Below are positions 1 through 12,001 of a stretch of DNA of 64,000 nt, in pieces; position 1 is the stretch's first letter, and each line of letters starts with the position of its first letter. Origin of the DNA: Pontederia crassipes (lineage: Eukaryota; Streptophyta; Magnoliopsida; Commelinales; Pontederiaceae); contig JAUKPH010000017.1 of assembly GCA_030549335.1 (NCBI GenBank), positions 3,279,001 through 3,343,000 on the forward strand, read 5' to 3'. The position numbers were made by a program, and so were the translations under genes. Below the pieces are notes generated by a model that worked only from the letters and a program-made list of their open reading frames with translations, did not search any database and had not been told where the DNA came from.

Positions 1-435
1 TTTAAAATTTATACACCAAATATAATTTTTACTTATTTAACTAAGGATAGGTTGAACTTCATGAGTTCATTATTTGACTTAAAATTAAATCCATTAAATT
101 GATGATTTTAAGGGTGTTAAAAATAATTATTCTCATGCTATCCTTATAATAAAATAACAAAATTTCTTAAAAAAATAAATAAATACATTTATCAAACTAA
201 ATCTTTCATAACCTATATATTATATTTTTTATCCAAACAATAGTGAATTAAACTAACCCAATTCATTCCATTAATTTATATCTAAACAAGTTTTTTTATA
301 AACTCTCATCACACTCAACTTCACCGATCTCTACTCTAGCATCTTAACCCACCCCTTCATAATTATAAAACCAAATACATCCTTAATTTTTTTATTATGT
401 TAATTTTTTTTATTGAAGACGAGAAAAAATTGAGG
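1..435. repeat. AT-rich DNA, possible partial MITE
   Basis: No gene is visible. The text around 195-385 resembles the segment near 61380-61558: both have runs like 'ttatcaaact', 'aactcaactt' or 'aacccaattc', and a closing 'accaaata' or 'atccaaaca'. It could be the right half of the same AT-rich inverted-repeat element, cut by the window edge. The likeness was judged by eye. Confidence 0.3.
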
Positions 436-513
436 CACTGATGAAGCAGGATCACCACAATTTATGGAAATAAGCAAACTTGGCAATGGTTCATATCACC
501 AATGGCATTTAAT
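436..513 (-). repeat. Detached Ty3/gypsy leader fragment
   Basis: This stretch closely matches 6930-7005, the untranslated leader between the 5' LTR and gag of the gypsy element downstream. Shared words include 'tgatgaagcaggatcacca' and 'gaaataagcaaa', in the same orientation. It lies about 2 kb beyond the element's 3' LTR with no LTR beside it, so it is either a remnant of a second copy or a product of rearrangement. Confidence 0.6.
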
Positions 514-2483
514 GGATGATGTGAATAGTGTGGAGTAGTGATAACTTGCCGAATTATAAGTTAGAATTGAGATATTATGAAATTTATGAAATGTGCTCAC
601 ACTCCTCACTTTCTCTCTACTGCAAGTACACAGGTCAATTGTAATAGACTCAAGTGTCGCATCCACAGTGATTTGAAGGCTAAAAATTCACTAATACAAT
701 TTAGACTAACCCTATACTAAGTGATAAAAATAGTGAAATGAAGGAAAGTAAAAACAGATTTATAATGTGACTAAAGGATGACTGTTTTTGGTGTTTTGAT
801 AATTGATATGGACTGAAATCTAGATGCTAAATTAAGAACTAAAAGGCTTTAACAATCAATGAGAAGGTTTTCTTAGGAATGGGGTTCATCTAATTCAGCT
901 ATGGATGGATTAGAACATTTCAATAGTGCAAAGTCAAATCTGATTCAACTAATAAGGGGTTGCACTTACAACATAATTAAATCAAGACTAATCATCATAT
1001 TCTCATATGGACGATTAGCTAAGTTGAATTAGAGAAGAATTCTCACTGATATCAAGTTATCATTAAGCATAGATTTGAGTGCCTCACTAATTTTACCAAA
1101 TCCTTTCATATTTTGGCCATTTCAGTAGGTTTAAAATTAACACCATAACCAGATCAACATTCATAATAATGGCACAATGGATTAAATCAACTAATCAGAA
1201 ATGTAATTAATTCAATTCTAATGCTAATGCTTCTTGGTTTATCTCTAAACATCACGGGGACTTAAAATCAGTCTCTCGACTGCAGATTAAAATGAAGTCC
1301 ACATCAACACTAGTTAATTGGATGCAATGGGCATATAATCACAGAATGGAATCTAACAAATATCATTGCTTCTTGGTTCATTTCTGAACATCAAAAGAAC
1401 CACAAAATCAACCTCCCAGTTGCTAATGAAATAAGGGTTTTACATTGATAAACAGATTTCCACAGAAATAAAAAATCAGATATAAAAAAAATATCAAAAT
1501 CAGAGAGGAAATCAGTAATGTTCTTACTCCATTCATAACTAAAACTATATTACTACCCTATCCTAGGAGAGCTGGGATTTAGCTCATCATAGTTACAAGC
1601 ATTGATACAAAACAGAGAGAAGATTCAATACTAAACATTCTAAAATCAGAAAGTAAATCTATCGACTGAAATCAGATGTAGCAGCAGCTTCTTCCCCTCA
1701 GCTCCTCCTTGCTCCTGGTCCAGCAACCTTGCTAATGGAGGCTCTCCCTTTTTCTCCAGGTTTTCTCAGCTTTTATATGTGTCTTGTGCACCCTTTGATG
1801 CAAATCAGAAGCTTCCATAGCATCTGATTATGCCATCTGTCCAATGGTCCTGAAAATTCCAACCGATTCCAGCAGCTTTTTGGACAGCAATGCAGTGGTC
1901 CCCCCTACTTTTCCAGCTGATGCAGCCTTGTAAAACCTATTAGAAGAGAAAGAACAGCAAGCATCAAAGTTCACAAATAAAAATAGAACAAGTAAGGGTA
2001 GGACAACAATAAAAATGAGGTCAATTATCATATATGGATAAAATTGCACAAGAATGATAACTTTATGCCCCAGAATGATAACACTGCATAAAAATGACAA
2101 TTTTGTGCAGATCAAATCATGATTATCCAAATATGATTAGTTCATATCAGTAAGAGCAGTGAGGGATTAGGGGGAGAGCAACTAAAAATCAGCTCAATTA
2201 GCATATGCACATTGGTGTTATGCAGAAATGCTAATTTTGCACATTGAAATGATAACTTTCCCAAAAATGATAACTTGGTACAGAAATGATAACTTTACAT
2301 ATATTAGCAATTCAGAACATCTATGCACATGGAATTGAATATAAAATGAGCATGGTCAACTAGTAATCACAATTTATTGCATACTATGCATAATTGACCA
2401 AATGTAGGGCAAAATCAGGGCTCGATACATGTGAAATTGATTAAAAATGGAGTAAAAACATAATATGATCAGCTACTGATCAA
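514..2483. other. Non-coding, repeat-like DNA
   Basis: No convincing gene. Two diverged copies of a roughly 140-bp unit lie near 1228-1290 and 1367-1425, sharing 'gcttcttggttyatytctraacatca'-like text. Loosely repeated 'aaatgataactt' words occur between 2050 and 2300. A 100-codon open frame at 1828-2130 (-) has low-complexity composition and no domain. The sequence may be non-coding retroelement DNA, but it cannot be classified from the text. Confidence 0.4.
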
Positions 2484-2775
2484 TGGACCGTAGCTCCACT
2501 AAGTTAGTATTCTCATGAAAGAGAAATTCAATTGTATTCAGAAAAAAGGTGCCTAACACGAAAAGTTGAGGATGTATATATCCCCCATGTTTCACAAACA
2601 ACTACCAAATAAACTAAATCATAATAGATTTTTCAACTAACTAATTAACAAAGATGACAAGCTTCTAAACGACTTCTAAAGCCTCATTATCAGGTTGTTG
2701 TACGCTGATAGATATAGGATTCTGGCGGGATCTTCTGATGGTTGAGGTGGATCATCCGGCAAGTCTGCTACTATA
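2484..2775 (-). repeat. 3' LTR of Ty3/gypsy element
   Basis: This is a direct repeat of 7007-7339. On the minus strand it starts TATAGTAGCAG (the other copy has the canonical TG start) and ends GGTCCA. It contains a TATATA core, then AATACAATTG where the other copy has AATAAAATTG, as expected for an LTR promoter and poly(A) region. The last coding part of the element ([13 protein letters not shown] region) reads into this LTR. The two LTRs differ at many positions, so the insertion is old. Confidence 0.75.
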
Positions 2776-3660
2776 TTAGTCTCCCCATGTTGAGAAAAGC
2801 TCATCCTCGAGCTAGGATCATCAGGTGGGAAATACAAATAGAGATCAACAGTATTAAAAGTTGAAGAGATTCCATCAGGTGGCAGATCAACAACATAGGA
2901 GTTATCATTGATTTTCTTGAGAACCCGGCAGGGCCCATATTTCTTTTGCTTGAGCTTATTATATGAGCCAAGGGGGAAACATTCGCGCTGCAAGTACACC
3001 ATCACAAGATTACCTTCCTGGAAAAGTTGGGGTCGTCGTTTGCGATCAACATGTAACTTATACTGAAGGTTAGAGGACTCAAGCTGTAGACGAGTGTCAC
3101 TATGAATTTTTTTATGCTTTCCAAAAGCTGGTCGATCCCACCACCATGAAAGGAGCTCGTCATGTGCTGCGATTTACCATGGAATTGTTTCCAAATTCTG
3201 CTTGAGTTAGTATAGTGTCCCATTGCCTTGGCTTGTCACCAGAGGAACAAGATTTCCCAGAGCGGTTGACCACTTCAGTTTGTCCATTAGTTTTCGGATG
3301 GCACGTGTTGCTGAAGTTAAGAGAGGTATGAAGTCGGCTCCACATAGATCTCCAAAAGTGAGACAAGAATTTTGAATCACGATCAGAGGTGATCGAAAGA
3401 GGTAAACCATGCAAGCATACGATATCTGTAAAGAATAAGGATGCAATGTGACTAACATCTATCGTTCTCTTACATGCAATGAAGTAGGACATTTTTTAAA
3501 ATATGTCAACGGCAACGAATACTGAATCCAAGCCATGTTGTGTTCGAGGCAGGCCAAGGACAAAATCCATGGATAAATCTTTCCATGGTCCCTGTGGTGT
3601 AGGCAATGGCATGTATAGTCCTGTGTTCTGGGAGTGACCTTTTGCCATCTAACAAATTTG
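2776..3660 (-). pseudogene. Gypsy integrase remnant
   Basis: Broken frames of the integrase. At 3160-3492 the core reads FTDIVCLHGLPLSITSDRDS and later NTCHPKTNGQTEVVNRS, typical of the catalytic core of plant gypsy integrases (the second D and the region of the E). At 2776-3005 the C-terminal piece reads [20 protein letters not shown] followed by DNSYVVDLP, the SH3-like tail. Stops and shifts separate the pieces. The family assignment rests on these motifs. Confidence 0.8.
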
Positions 3661-4400
3661 GCACCGCTTCACAAGTTGCATGATGTCCTTACGCAATTGA
3701 GGCTAGTGGAATCTTTCCTCCACTGCGGCGATGGTCTTATCACGTCCAAAGTGCCCATGAAGGTCACAAACGAGCTTCTCTCGTAAGGAGGACTGTGGAA
3801 TACATAGCTAGCTGACTATAAAAGAACAGAAGCCGTTGTGAATGTGAAATCCACCAGATGCTTCACATTCCATACAGGATGCCCACTCGGTATAGAAATC
3901 AGGGTTATCTTCGTATTGGCTGAGGAGCTCATCAAAGGCAGGAATCTCACTTTTCAAGATTGTCAATAGGGAGGCGCGTCGACCGAGAGCGTCAACGACA
4001 TGATTCTGAGTGCCAAATTTGTGCTTAATAACAAAAGTGGATCTATGAAAGAATTGGATCCATCGTCCATGTATGCGATTGGAAGAAGTTTGAGTTTGCA
4101 AGTGCTTGAGAACTTCGTGGTCGGTGTGTAGCACAAATTCATTCTGGATTAAATAATACTCCTAGTGTTTAAGGGCGTAGACAATAGCATAGAATTCAAT
4201 CTTGTAGGTTGTATAATTTTTCCTCGACTCATTAAGCTTCTTGCCATGAAAGGCAACTAGTCGACCAGCTTGATGTAGAACAGCTCCAATGCCATCAGTA
4301 GAGGTATTACACTCAACTTTGAAGACTTTGGAAAAGTCCAGTAATGCGAGGATAGGAGCGGATGTGAGGCAAAGTTTAATCTCTGTAAAATTGGACTCCA
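3661..4400 (-). pseudogene. Gypsy RNase H and zinc-binding region remnant
   Basis: The frame at 4162-4401 reads VFKVECNTSTDGIGAVLHQ and LVAFHGKKLNESRKNYTTY, the RNase H domain of gypsy polyproteins. The first catalytic Asp of the usual 'CDAS' motif is Asn here. The frame at 3808-4134 continues with LHTDHEVLKHL and HGRWIQFF, the end of RNase H and its connection. Several stops interrupt it. Confidence 0.75.
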
Positions 4401-5320
4401 TGGCATCATTCTAGCTGAACTTGCCTTTCTTGTGATAGTCAGTTATTGGCGCCATAATACTACTAAAATTGCGGATGAAATTCCTATAGAAAGAAGCCAA
4501 CCCATGGAAGCTTCGCACTTCACCAAGAGAGGGAGGTGACGGCCATGTGCGGATGGCATAAACCTTCTCCTCATTGACTAAAATGCTTGTAGATCCAACA
4601 ACAAACCCCAAGACTAATAACTTGTTAGTCTTAAAATGCACTTCTTAAGATTGAGGTACATTTGAATTTGTAGGACACTTCGAAGGTGAATAAGATATTC
4701 TGTCGTAGTGTTGTTGTACACAACTATGTCATTGAAATGATGACGCACTTGCCCAAGAGTGGATTCAAGACGTGTCATGAGGCGCATGAAAGTGCTCGGT
4801 GCTTGGAGAAGCCAAAAGGCATGACAAGCCACTGATGATATCCACTGCGGAGGTCAAGTTTGGAGAAAACTTGAGCGCCACACAATTGATCAAGCAGGTC
4901 CTCCAACTGGGGAATGAGAAATCGGTACTTGATGATTATACGGTTGATGACACGACTGTCCACACACATGTGCAAAATGCCATCTTTCTTGGGGACAAGT
5001 AGAGTCGGTACTGCACAAGGACTCAAGCTCTCACGAATGACACCTTTGTGAAGAAAGTCCTCCACTTATTCTTGTAGGATTCGGTGTTCCAGTGGACTCA
5101 TGCGGTAGTGTGGCAGATTGGGAAGGCTGGCGCTAGGGATTAAGTCGATGCGCTGTTGTATGTCCCTATTAGGGGGAAGGCCTGCAGGAAGCTCATCAGG
5201 TGCAATATCATGGAATTCATTAAGAAGTACCTGAAGTTTAGGGTCCTCTGCATTCTTGGTTGTTGTTGTACAACTATGTGTGATCAATGCGAAGCAGTAA
5301 CCAGCTTGTTTCATCACATC
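4401..5320 (-). pseudogene. Gypsy reverse transcriptase remnant
   Basis: The 4775-5065 frame carries [21 protein letters not shown] and [12 protein letters not shown], the fingers and first catalytic Asp of reverse transcriptase. The next frame has HFNDIVVYN at the place of the catalytic FxDD box, so one of the two Asp residues is lost. The 4411-4641 frame has [18 protein letters not shown], the thumb and connection motif. The 5066-5317 frame is the linker upstream of the domain. Frames are split by stops and shifts. Confidence 0.8.
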
Positions 5321-5397
5321 TGAAAACTCTTTGTGGCGCGTGATGATGAAAGAAGAAGGTTCTGACTAGGGTTGGATATCACTGGTCATCAAAGGCA

Positions 5398-5811
5398 TTA
5401 ATTTGATTTGTTGGCTGCATGTAAAAATGTGTAGATGTTACCCCTTCCCAAATGTGTATCTTCGATGTCATACTGCCAAGGTCGTCCGAGGATGATGCGG
5501 CAAGTATCTATGTCGAGGACGTCACAGAGAATCTCATCTTTGTACCTCTTGCCAATAGAAAATGGGACGCAGCATGTCTTCGAAACTTGAAGGCCGCTGC
5601 TGCGCTTGATCCATCCTACACGATAACATGTTAGATGAGGGCTGGTGGTGAGTCCCAGCCTCTCAACTAGTAATTGGGACACAATATTTTTTGAACTTCC
5701 GCTATCAATGATGATATCACACAGCTTCCCTTTTATTGTGCCACGCGTACGGAAGATACTATGTCGCTGGTTATCTTCAAGGTGTTTGGGCGTAAGGAGG
5801 ATCTTTTGCAC
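5398..5811 (-). pseudogene. Gypsy aspartic protease remnant
   Basis: The 137-codon frame contains CDIIIDSGSSKNIVS, the DSG active-site loop of retropepsin-type proteases, and later CRIILGRPWQYD, the conserved ILGRPW motif. It lies between the zinc-knuckle region and the reverse transcriptase, as in other gypsy elements. The domain looks fairly intact, but the polyprotein around it is broken. Confidence 0.75.
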
Positions 5812-6898
5812 TACATAAGAAAGGTGTTCGCCCTCCGAGTCAGCAAAGTCTCTGTCTCTGTCATCCTCTTCATGTTGATTGGTGTCCTCCCCTTCTTTAG
5901 CTTCATAAACTTGTGTAAGATGGACGGTGTTGCGTTGTGGACACTCATTAGAGCGATGTCCTGGCTATCGGTAGTGACAACACATTTGAAGCGTCGGCCG
6001 TGCATAAGGATTCGTCGCCCATGGTTGAGGAGGAAGTGAGGTTGCTTTCTCCTGCGAAGAGCTTGGTGCAGGGATTTTATCTTCAGAACTAGTAACGCGT
6101 GATGCTGTTTGAAATGGATTAGTCTTGGAATACTCTGTTGGTTGGAAGGATCGATTACCATGATCGAGTTTTCATTCTGCCTTCTCAGCTAAAGAAACTG
6201 CATCAGCCAAGGTCAATGGAGAGTGCATTTTATGTGATCCCGAATCATCGTGCGAAGGCCTCATAAGAATCTCGCAATCTGTTGCCTCTCAAATTCAGGC
6301 AAGTCAATACAAGAGGATTGCTAGTAGAATTCAATAGTATAGTGACGAATGCTACGACTTCCTTGTCGGCACTCTTGCCATTGTTGATAGAGGAGTTGCT
6401 CATAGTCGGGCGGAAAAAACTGATCTCGAAGTAGTTGCTTCATACAGATCCAACTCTGGACAGGTTCTCAACCTTGGTGTTTCCGCCTAGCTTGTAGATG
6501 TTCCCACCATGCTGATTCTCTCGACTTCAGTTTGTAGGCGACTAATTTTACTTGCTTGTTTTTAGGAATCTCCATATATAAAAAAAATAGTTCCACTTCA
6601 GCTATCCAATCCAGGAAGTATTCAATGTGGAGTTGTCCGTTGAAAGATGGGAGATCCATCTTCACCTTGAAACTGGGGCCATTTGGTAGATGGGGTTTGC
6701 CTTCATCATATTCGTCAGGGTCGCTGGATTCAACCTCTAGTTGACGACTGCTTCCACCAGTGAAGAAGTTGGACGTCTGTTGTTCAAGTTTCTTTTGGAG
6801 TCGTGACATTCCTTGGATGAGCTGCTGGATGGATTATTTGATGTCATCCACATCTCGTCGAAGTGCATTGAACTCCGTTTGGGATGGGGTGTCACTCA
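5811..6898 (-). pseudogene. Gypsy gag and CCHC knuckle remnant
   Basis: The 6468-6809 frame reads FKVKMDLPSFNGQLHIEYFL then DWIAEVELFF and KLVAYKLKSRESAWWEHL, the conserved gag domain of plant gypsy elements. The likely gag ATG is at 6896-6898, next to the leader. Near 5940-5990 a CCHC zinc knuckle can be read in a frame that also contains a stop (FKCCHYR-stop-PGHRSNEC), so gag is inactivated. Confidence 0.75.
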
Positions 6899-7006
6899 TT
6901 TTTTTCCACGAACGATCGGTTGTGATACTACTTGATGAAGCAGGATCACCATGATTCGTAGAAATAAGCAAATTTGGCGATGGTCCATAGCACCAACGTC
7001 ACTTAA

Positions 7007-7339
7007 TATTCTACAGCTCCACTAAGTTAGTGTTCTCACAAAAGAGGAATTCAATTTTATTTAGAAAAAGGTGCCTAACACAAGAAGTTGAGGATGTATA
7101 TATCCCCATGTTTCACACACAACTACTAAACAAACTAAATCCTAATAGATTTTTCAATTAACTAATTAACAAAGATGATAAGCTTCTAAACGACTTTTAA
7201 AGCCTCATTATCATGTTGTTGTACACTAATAGATATGGGAATTCGACGGGATCTTCTGATGGTTGAGTTGGATCATCCGACGGGTCTAGCGGGATCTTCT
7301 AATGGTTGAGGTGGATCATCCCGCGAGTCTGCTACTACA
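7007..7339 (-). repeat. 5' LTR of Ty3/gypsy element
   Basis: A 333-bp direct repeat of 2484-2775. On the minus strand it begins TGTAGTAGCAGACTCGCGGG, holds GGATATATACATCC (TATA-like) and then AATAAAATTG, and is followed by the leader and gag start. It is about 40 bp longer than the 3' copy because of an internal partial duplication of the 'gggatcttctratggttgag' text near 7250-7310. Confidence 0.75.
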
Positions 7340-8979
7340 TCATGCGCCCTCCAATCTATTGGATCAATTCGGATCGATATGTCAAATCTAGCTTTTGATC
7401 CATCTAATAGGTTGACATATGAACCATTTGAGTCATAATTCAAATGGTTTAACGGATCCATTCCATCTAAATTTGATAATAAAAGTGTAGCGCAGTGAGA
7501 GTTTATCTTCATCAAAAAATGGAGAGGTCACATTCTTTATTATTTTTAATTATGATTATTTTTAGACTAGGTCCATAGAGCTCTAGGTGAAAGTTTCAAG
7601 TTCACATTTCAAAGACGTCAAACTTTGATTAAACTCATTCTTCAAATCGTCGGTTAATTTGATTTGTCCGTATTAATCATATCTTACTTCCATTTAATTT
7701 CTAGTTTTGTTCTACAAAAATGTTATCATATCTCTATTTTTATTTTTGTTTGATAAAAAAATGATTTATTAAAGAAATTTTAACAATATAATACCTAGAA
7801 TTTGTTGTATTTCTTCAGAAAATAAATTATTACACAAGAGGCAGGAATTAATTTTCACGATTTCTTCCAAAAAATATACATCATTAAATATATCAATGAT
7901 AAAAAATATTTTCTTTCAAATTTGATGGTAATTATTTTATTGTCTTAAAAGTTAAATAGATGGTTAAACAAATCTAGGTCAAAAAAATTTCTTCCAAACT
8001 TGTTGCTCATTTTTTTTTGTTTTTTAAAGTAAATAGGTTATTAAACAAAATCTGCTATAAAATTCTCCCATAAAATTTGTCAGTACTTTTTTTTAGCTTT
8101 TTTTTTCAATATATATGTTTATCAAATCTACCCAAATATATATATTTCTCATTTTTTTCTTACAATTTTGTTAAAAAAAGTTCAAATATATGTTTTTTTT
8201 CTTGTAGAGAGGAAGGTGTGGACTTTCTCTTTTGGCTGTTCTGCCAAAGTTGACATCTGAGATCGAGACTAGCCAAATTAGATGTGTCCCTACGGAGCAA
8301 TCATCAACCCAAATCTTCCTGTCGATGAATATTAGCCGTGATCGTGTTCTGCACGCATCCGTTGAGTCAAATCATGTCGATCAATCTAATGGATGAGCGA
8401 GTTCGACTGAATGCTAAACACTTTTAAACACTTCATATAAGTTATGCATAAAAATATACAACTTATCAAATATTAGCTTTCATGTTGAATATATACATAC
8501 TAGTTGAGCTTATTTTTTCTTTTACACAAAAAGTAAATAGTAGCCACGATCTGGTATTCATGTGCTTTTTCATATTACATAAGAGGTTCGTGTAGTAGAC
8601 TTTTGATGGACGAACCAGTTGTCTTTAAGTTGCTAACAAAAATTTTCTCTAGATATAATCACTCGAGCATATTAAGATTTTCATGTAACACATTTGTATT
8701 TTTTCACAATTTTATTCGTTCATTTTTTATTTCAATAGTTTGCACTTTTCTTTTCTCAATTTTCATCTTTTATAAATTCAATGAGTTCTTATATGTTCGA
8801 AAAAAATATTGTTGCTATCAAGATAAAAGAGAATAAAAAGCAAGGATGAACAAAATAATATAGTCTAGACATCCATAATCCTACTTAGCATGACATACAA
8901 TCCATAATATCAATGCTAAGATTCATTAGTTAACAAGAAACCATTGAAATTCTACTTAAGGGATATTTATATCAAGTTA
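7340..8979. other. AT-rich intergenic DNA
   Basis: I see no gene. There are long T and A runs, and a 77-codon frame at 8603-8836 that is rich in F, S and I with no domain signal. Nothing resembles a promoter of the gene at 12.0 kb. Confidence 0.5.
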
Positions 8980-9971
8980 GTATGCATTAAAGGTGTTTAT
9001 TGGATTGGGCAGCTCAATCCGTCCGCTGCCCGTCCCGGTATCGGCTTGTCCGTCCAAGTTCAGGCCCGGGTCCGTCCGATTTCTTAATGGGCTTGGGCCT
9101 ATATGAGGCTGGATAATGTTATTCATTCATTTTCCTGGTACCAACAGTCTGATATCCGTCAAATATTCGTTCGATAATTTATAAGCCATCCGTTAGCTTG
9201 TTCGTTAATCATTAACAGATTAAACTTATTAAAATAATATAAATATTTTTGTACAAATTTATTTTAATTAATTCATGTGCTGCCATTATGTAACTTATCT
9301 AATGTTAATTGGTTATGTAAAATGATGGTTCTAATTTTTATTCTTCTATAATGATATGATCATATCTTTTTATATAATGATATAATTTTTATTCTTCTAT
9401 AATGTATTTATGCTTGATGCAAAAGTAAGAATAAAAGATCAATTTATATACGATGAAGATAATGAAGATAGAGAAGACGAATCTTTTACCAGTGTTGCAA
9501 ATTTAATATTACCTCTTGATAGTAATATTTGATTGTTGTAAATTTAATTTTCAGCACAATGGATTTTCAAGCTACTTCAGTCATGGACATAGGCTATGAG
9601 ACAAACTACATAAATATTTTATCTCTCTTATTTATATTTGACAACATAATGAGTAAATATATAATAATAAATTAAGGAATAAACATATTGTGGTGTCTTT
9701 TTACTACATATCATAGGATAGATAATTTTTAAGAAATTGTAAAAAAGTTAAAAGATATTAATGAACTAGCTTGACCCATCTAATTGTCGGCCCGATCGTT
9801 AAGGTTCAATAGACCTTAATGGGGGCAGACAAGGCTTGACACTTATTGGGCGGCCCGATATCCGTCCGATAAGATAACACATCGACTGAGTCCGTCCGAT
9901 ATCCAATCAATGTCTGAATGACCGAATCTATTAGTAGCTCGTCCGATCTATTAAGCACCTTTAGTATGCAT
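8980..9971. mobile_element. Non-autonomous hAT element with 8-bp TSD
   Basis: The element is 8988-9963 (976 bp), flanked by perfect copies of GTATGCAT at 8980-8987 and 9964-9971. Its ends are TAAAGGTGTTTATTGGAT and, on the opposite strand, TAAAGGTGCTTAATAGAT, an imperfect terminal inverted repeat. The 8-bp duplication and the T-A-rG-G-T-G end are typical of hAT transposons. Both end regions carry many GTCCGAT/ATCGGAC words, likely transposase-binding subterminal repeats. The middle is AT-rich with no transposase frame, so it depends on a partner elsewhere. Confidence 0.88.
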
Positions 9972-11760
9972 GTCATAATATTTTTATAATATTTTTCTAA
10001 TTTTCATTTATTTTGAATTTTTGTCATAATACACAAGGACATAAAAATGTAAATAAGCAAATATGCAATGCAATGTCCCATAAATTTGAACTAAACACTA
10101 TCCTAATATTGAACCCAAATAGATGAATATATTAACTAAATAAAATAAAAGATTCAAGAAAAGGAAAACAAAAGAAAGAGCAAATATACAACTAGATCCA
10201 CATCCCGGTGCATATGATAATCATGAATGTACACACCAACCTATAGATGTTATGTGATTCAAACTTCTCACTTCTACATTTTTGGCATTATCAACGATTT
10301 GATAAGCGGATAATGTGATGGCGAATAATGGTTCAAATAGTGAATACAAGATGATTAACATCTAATGGATCATCTATAATATTAATAAATAAGAGTTTGG
10401 TAAACTAAGCGGTAAAATTAAGTGATGAATATAAAATGACATAATTAGACATATAATAAATTATTCAATTCAATCGCTATATAAAATTTTATTATAATTT
10501 AATAGGTAAATCATTAATGTCTCAATGAAATAAAATAAAATTTCACAATTATTTTTATTAAAATACATAAAATATTTACAATAAATTTTATATAATGCAT
10601 ACATGATTGAAAATAGTAATTATTAAATTAAAATTTTATCCATTGTTGTTAAATAAGTAATTTGTAATTAATTACATATGAATATAAAAGGAATATAGTT
10701 TAATGGTCATAAAATAAAAAATAAAAAATAAGTTAAAAAAGAAATAACGAATTTAAATAAGAATAAAATTAAAAAAATAATGAACCTCTAATATCTAAAC
10801 GCTAATATAACTAGCTTTTTAACCTCACTCCTATCATCACTCGTAATGTTACAAGTTTGGACATATATTATGAATGTCTTGACGCATTACGCACACTCAC
10901 CAACCTATCGGAGCTGTTCATTATAATAAGTCTTCTCCATAAGAATGCAAAGTTAAAAAGTAGTAGTGGGTTTATCATAGGACAGGATGAAAGTATGACA
11001 AACATATGGCATGGTGTGGTGTGGTGTTTAAAAGAAAGGGTGCATTGAGGATTAAAAAACATCAAACAAAATTAAATTTAGAAAAGAACCTTTCATATAC
11101 AATCCTACTTAGTCTTGAATGTTATCAGCTTTGCGCATAATCAAATGATATACTAAAATTTTTAGATTCATATGATACATTGTGGCCTAGGTGTATAAAA
11201 AATATGATGAATTATACATTTTTTCTCTAAATATAAGATAACATCACTACAAGACTAAAATATCTCAAAATAATATAAGAATAATGGGTTTTATTCTTCA
11301 AACATAAAAAAAGGATGGACTAATTATTCTTTCAAACTAATAATTACACATTGAAAATTTAAAAAGAAAAGATCAATTATTCTTTCTAACATTATGAATA
11401 AATACCCTTCTCCATTTTTTATCTACTTTGCTATTCATTTTTACTTTTTCACTCCTCAACCACACATATTGTTTTCTTTTCTTCTTTTTAATAACACAGA
11501 ATGATAGATCTATTGAATAATAATTCTCATTTCATGGATAATAATACCTCCTCCAAAACACCTCTTTTCAAGAAAAAAAATGTTACCTTATTGTTATTTC
11601 GTTAAGTTAACTTAGCACTATATATGAAAAAAAAGTTGTATATAAATTTGGGCAAAAAACAAAATTTCCTCGTTGATTGAATAAATAATTATTTTACAAT
11701 TCTGATATATTTTAAAACACATTTTAAAAAAACATTTAATTATTTATAACGTGAAATTTA
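9972..11760. other. AT-rich intergenic DNA upstream of LRR gene
   Basis: No gene is supported. The short frames near 10857-11065 lie on both strands of the same DNA and have no domain. The last 250 bases before 11760 are AT-rich and probably hold the distal promoter of the gene that begins at 12002. Confidence 0.45.
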
Positions 11761-12001
11761 ATAGGACATCCGCGGTTACATGCCGTTTTGGCATTGACGC
11801 CTCTCGTTAGGCAAAAGCGCCGTTGCCGCCCCCACGCTCCTCCACGACCAATCACATCCCAGCACCGTCATCTCTAAACATAGTCCTCGAGGCAGCACAC
11901 CGTCGCCGTTCGCCCTTTCATTAGGGCGGGAAACGGGAAGCCGAGTTCTCCACTGTCTTCCATCCTCTTCCCCCCTTCGCCATCTTCCTCTTCTCCCCAA
12001 A

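Larger units (their letters stand above)
2484..7339 (-). mobile_element. Degraded Ty3/gypsy LTR retrotransposon
   Basis: An element of about 4.9 kb on the minus strand, with LTRs at 7007-7339 (5') and 2484-2775 (3'). The order is LTR, leader, gag, CCHC knuckle, protease, reverse transcriptase, RNase H, integrase, LTR, which is the Ty3/gypsy order. The coding region is broken into many short frames by stops and frameshifts, so it cannot be active. The five bases flanking each end (atcaa and tcatg) do not match, so no target duplication survives. Its leader also occurs alone at 436-513. Confidence 0.85.

Noticed and set aside
1828..2130. 100-codon minus frame
   Set aside because: Low-complexity hydrophobic content in repeat-like DNA, with no homologous motif.
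7273..7515. 80-codon minus frame
   Set aside because: It is made of LTR sequence running into its flank, not a gene.
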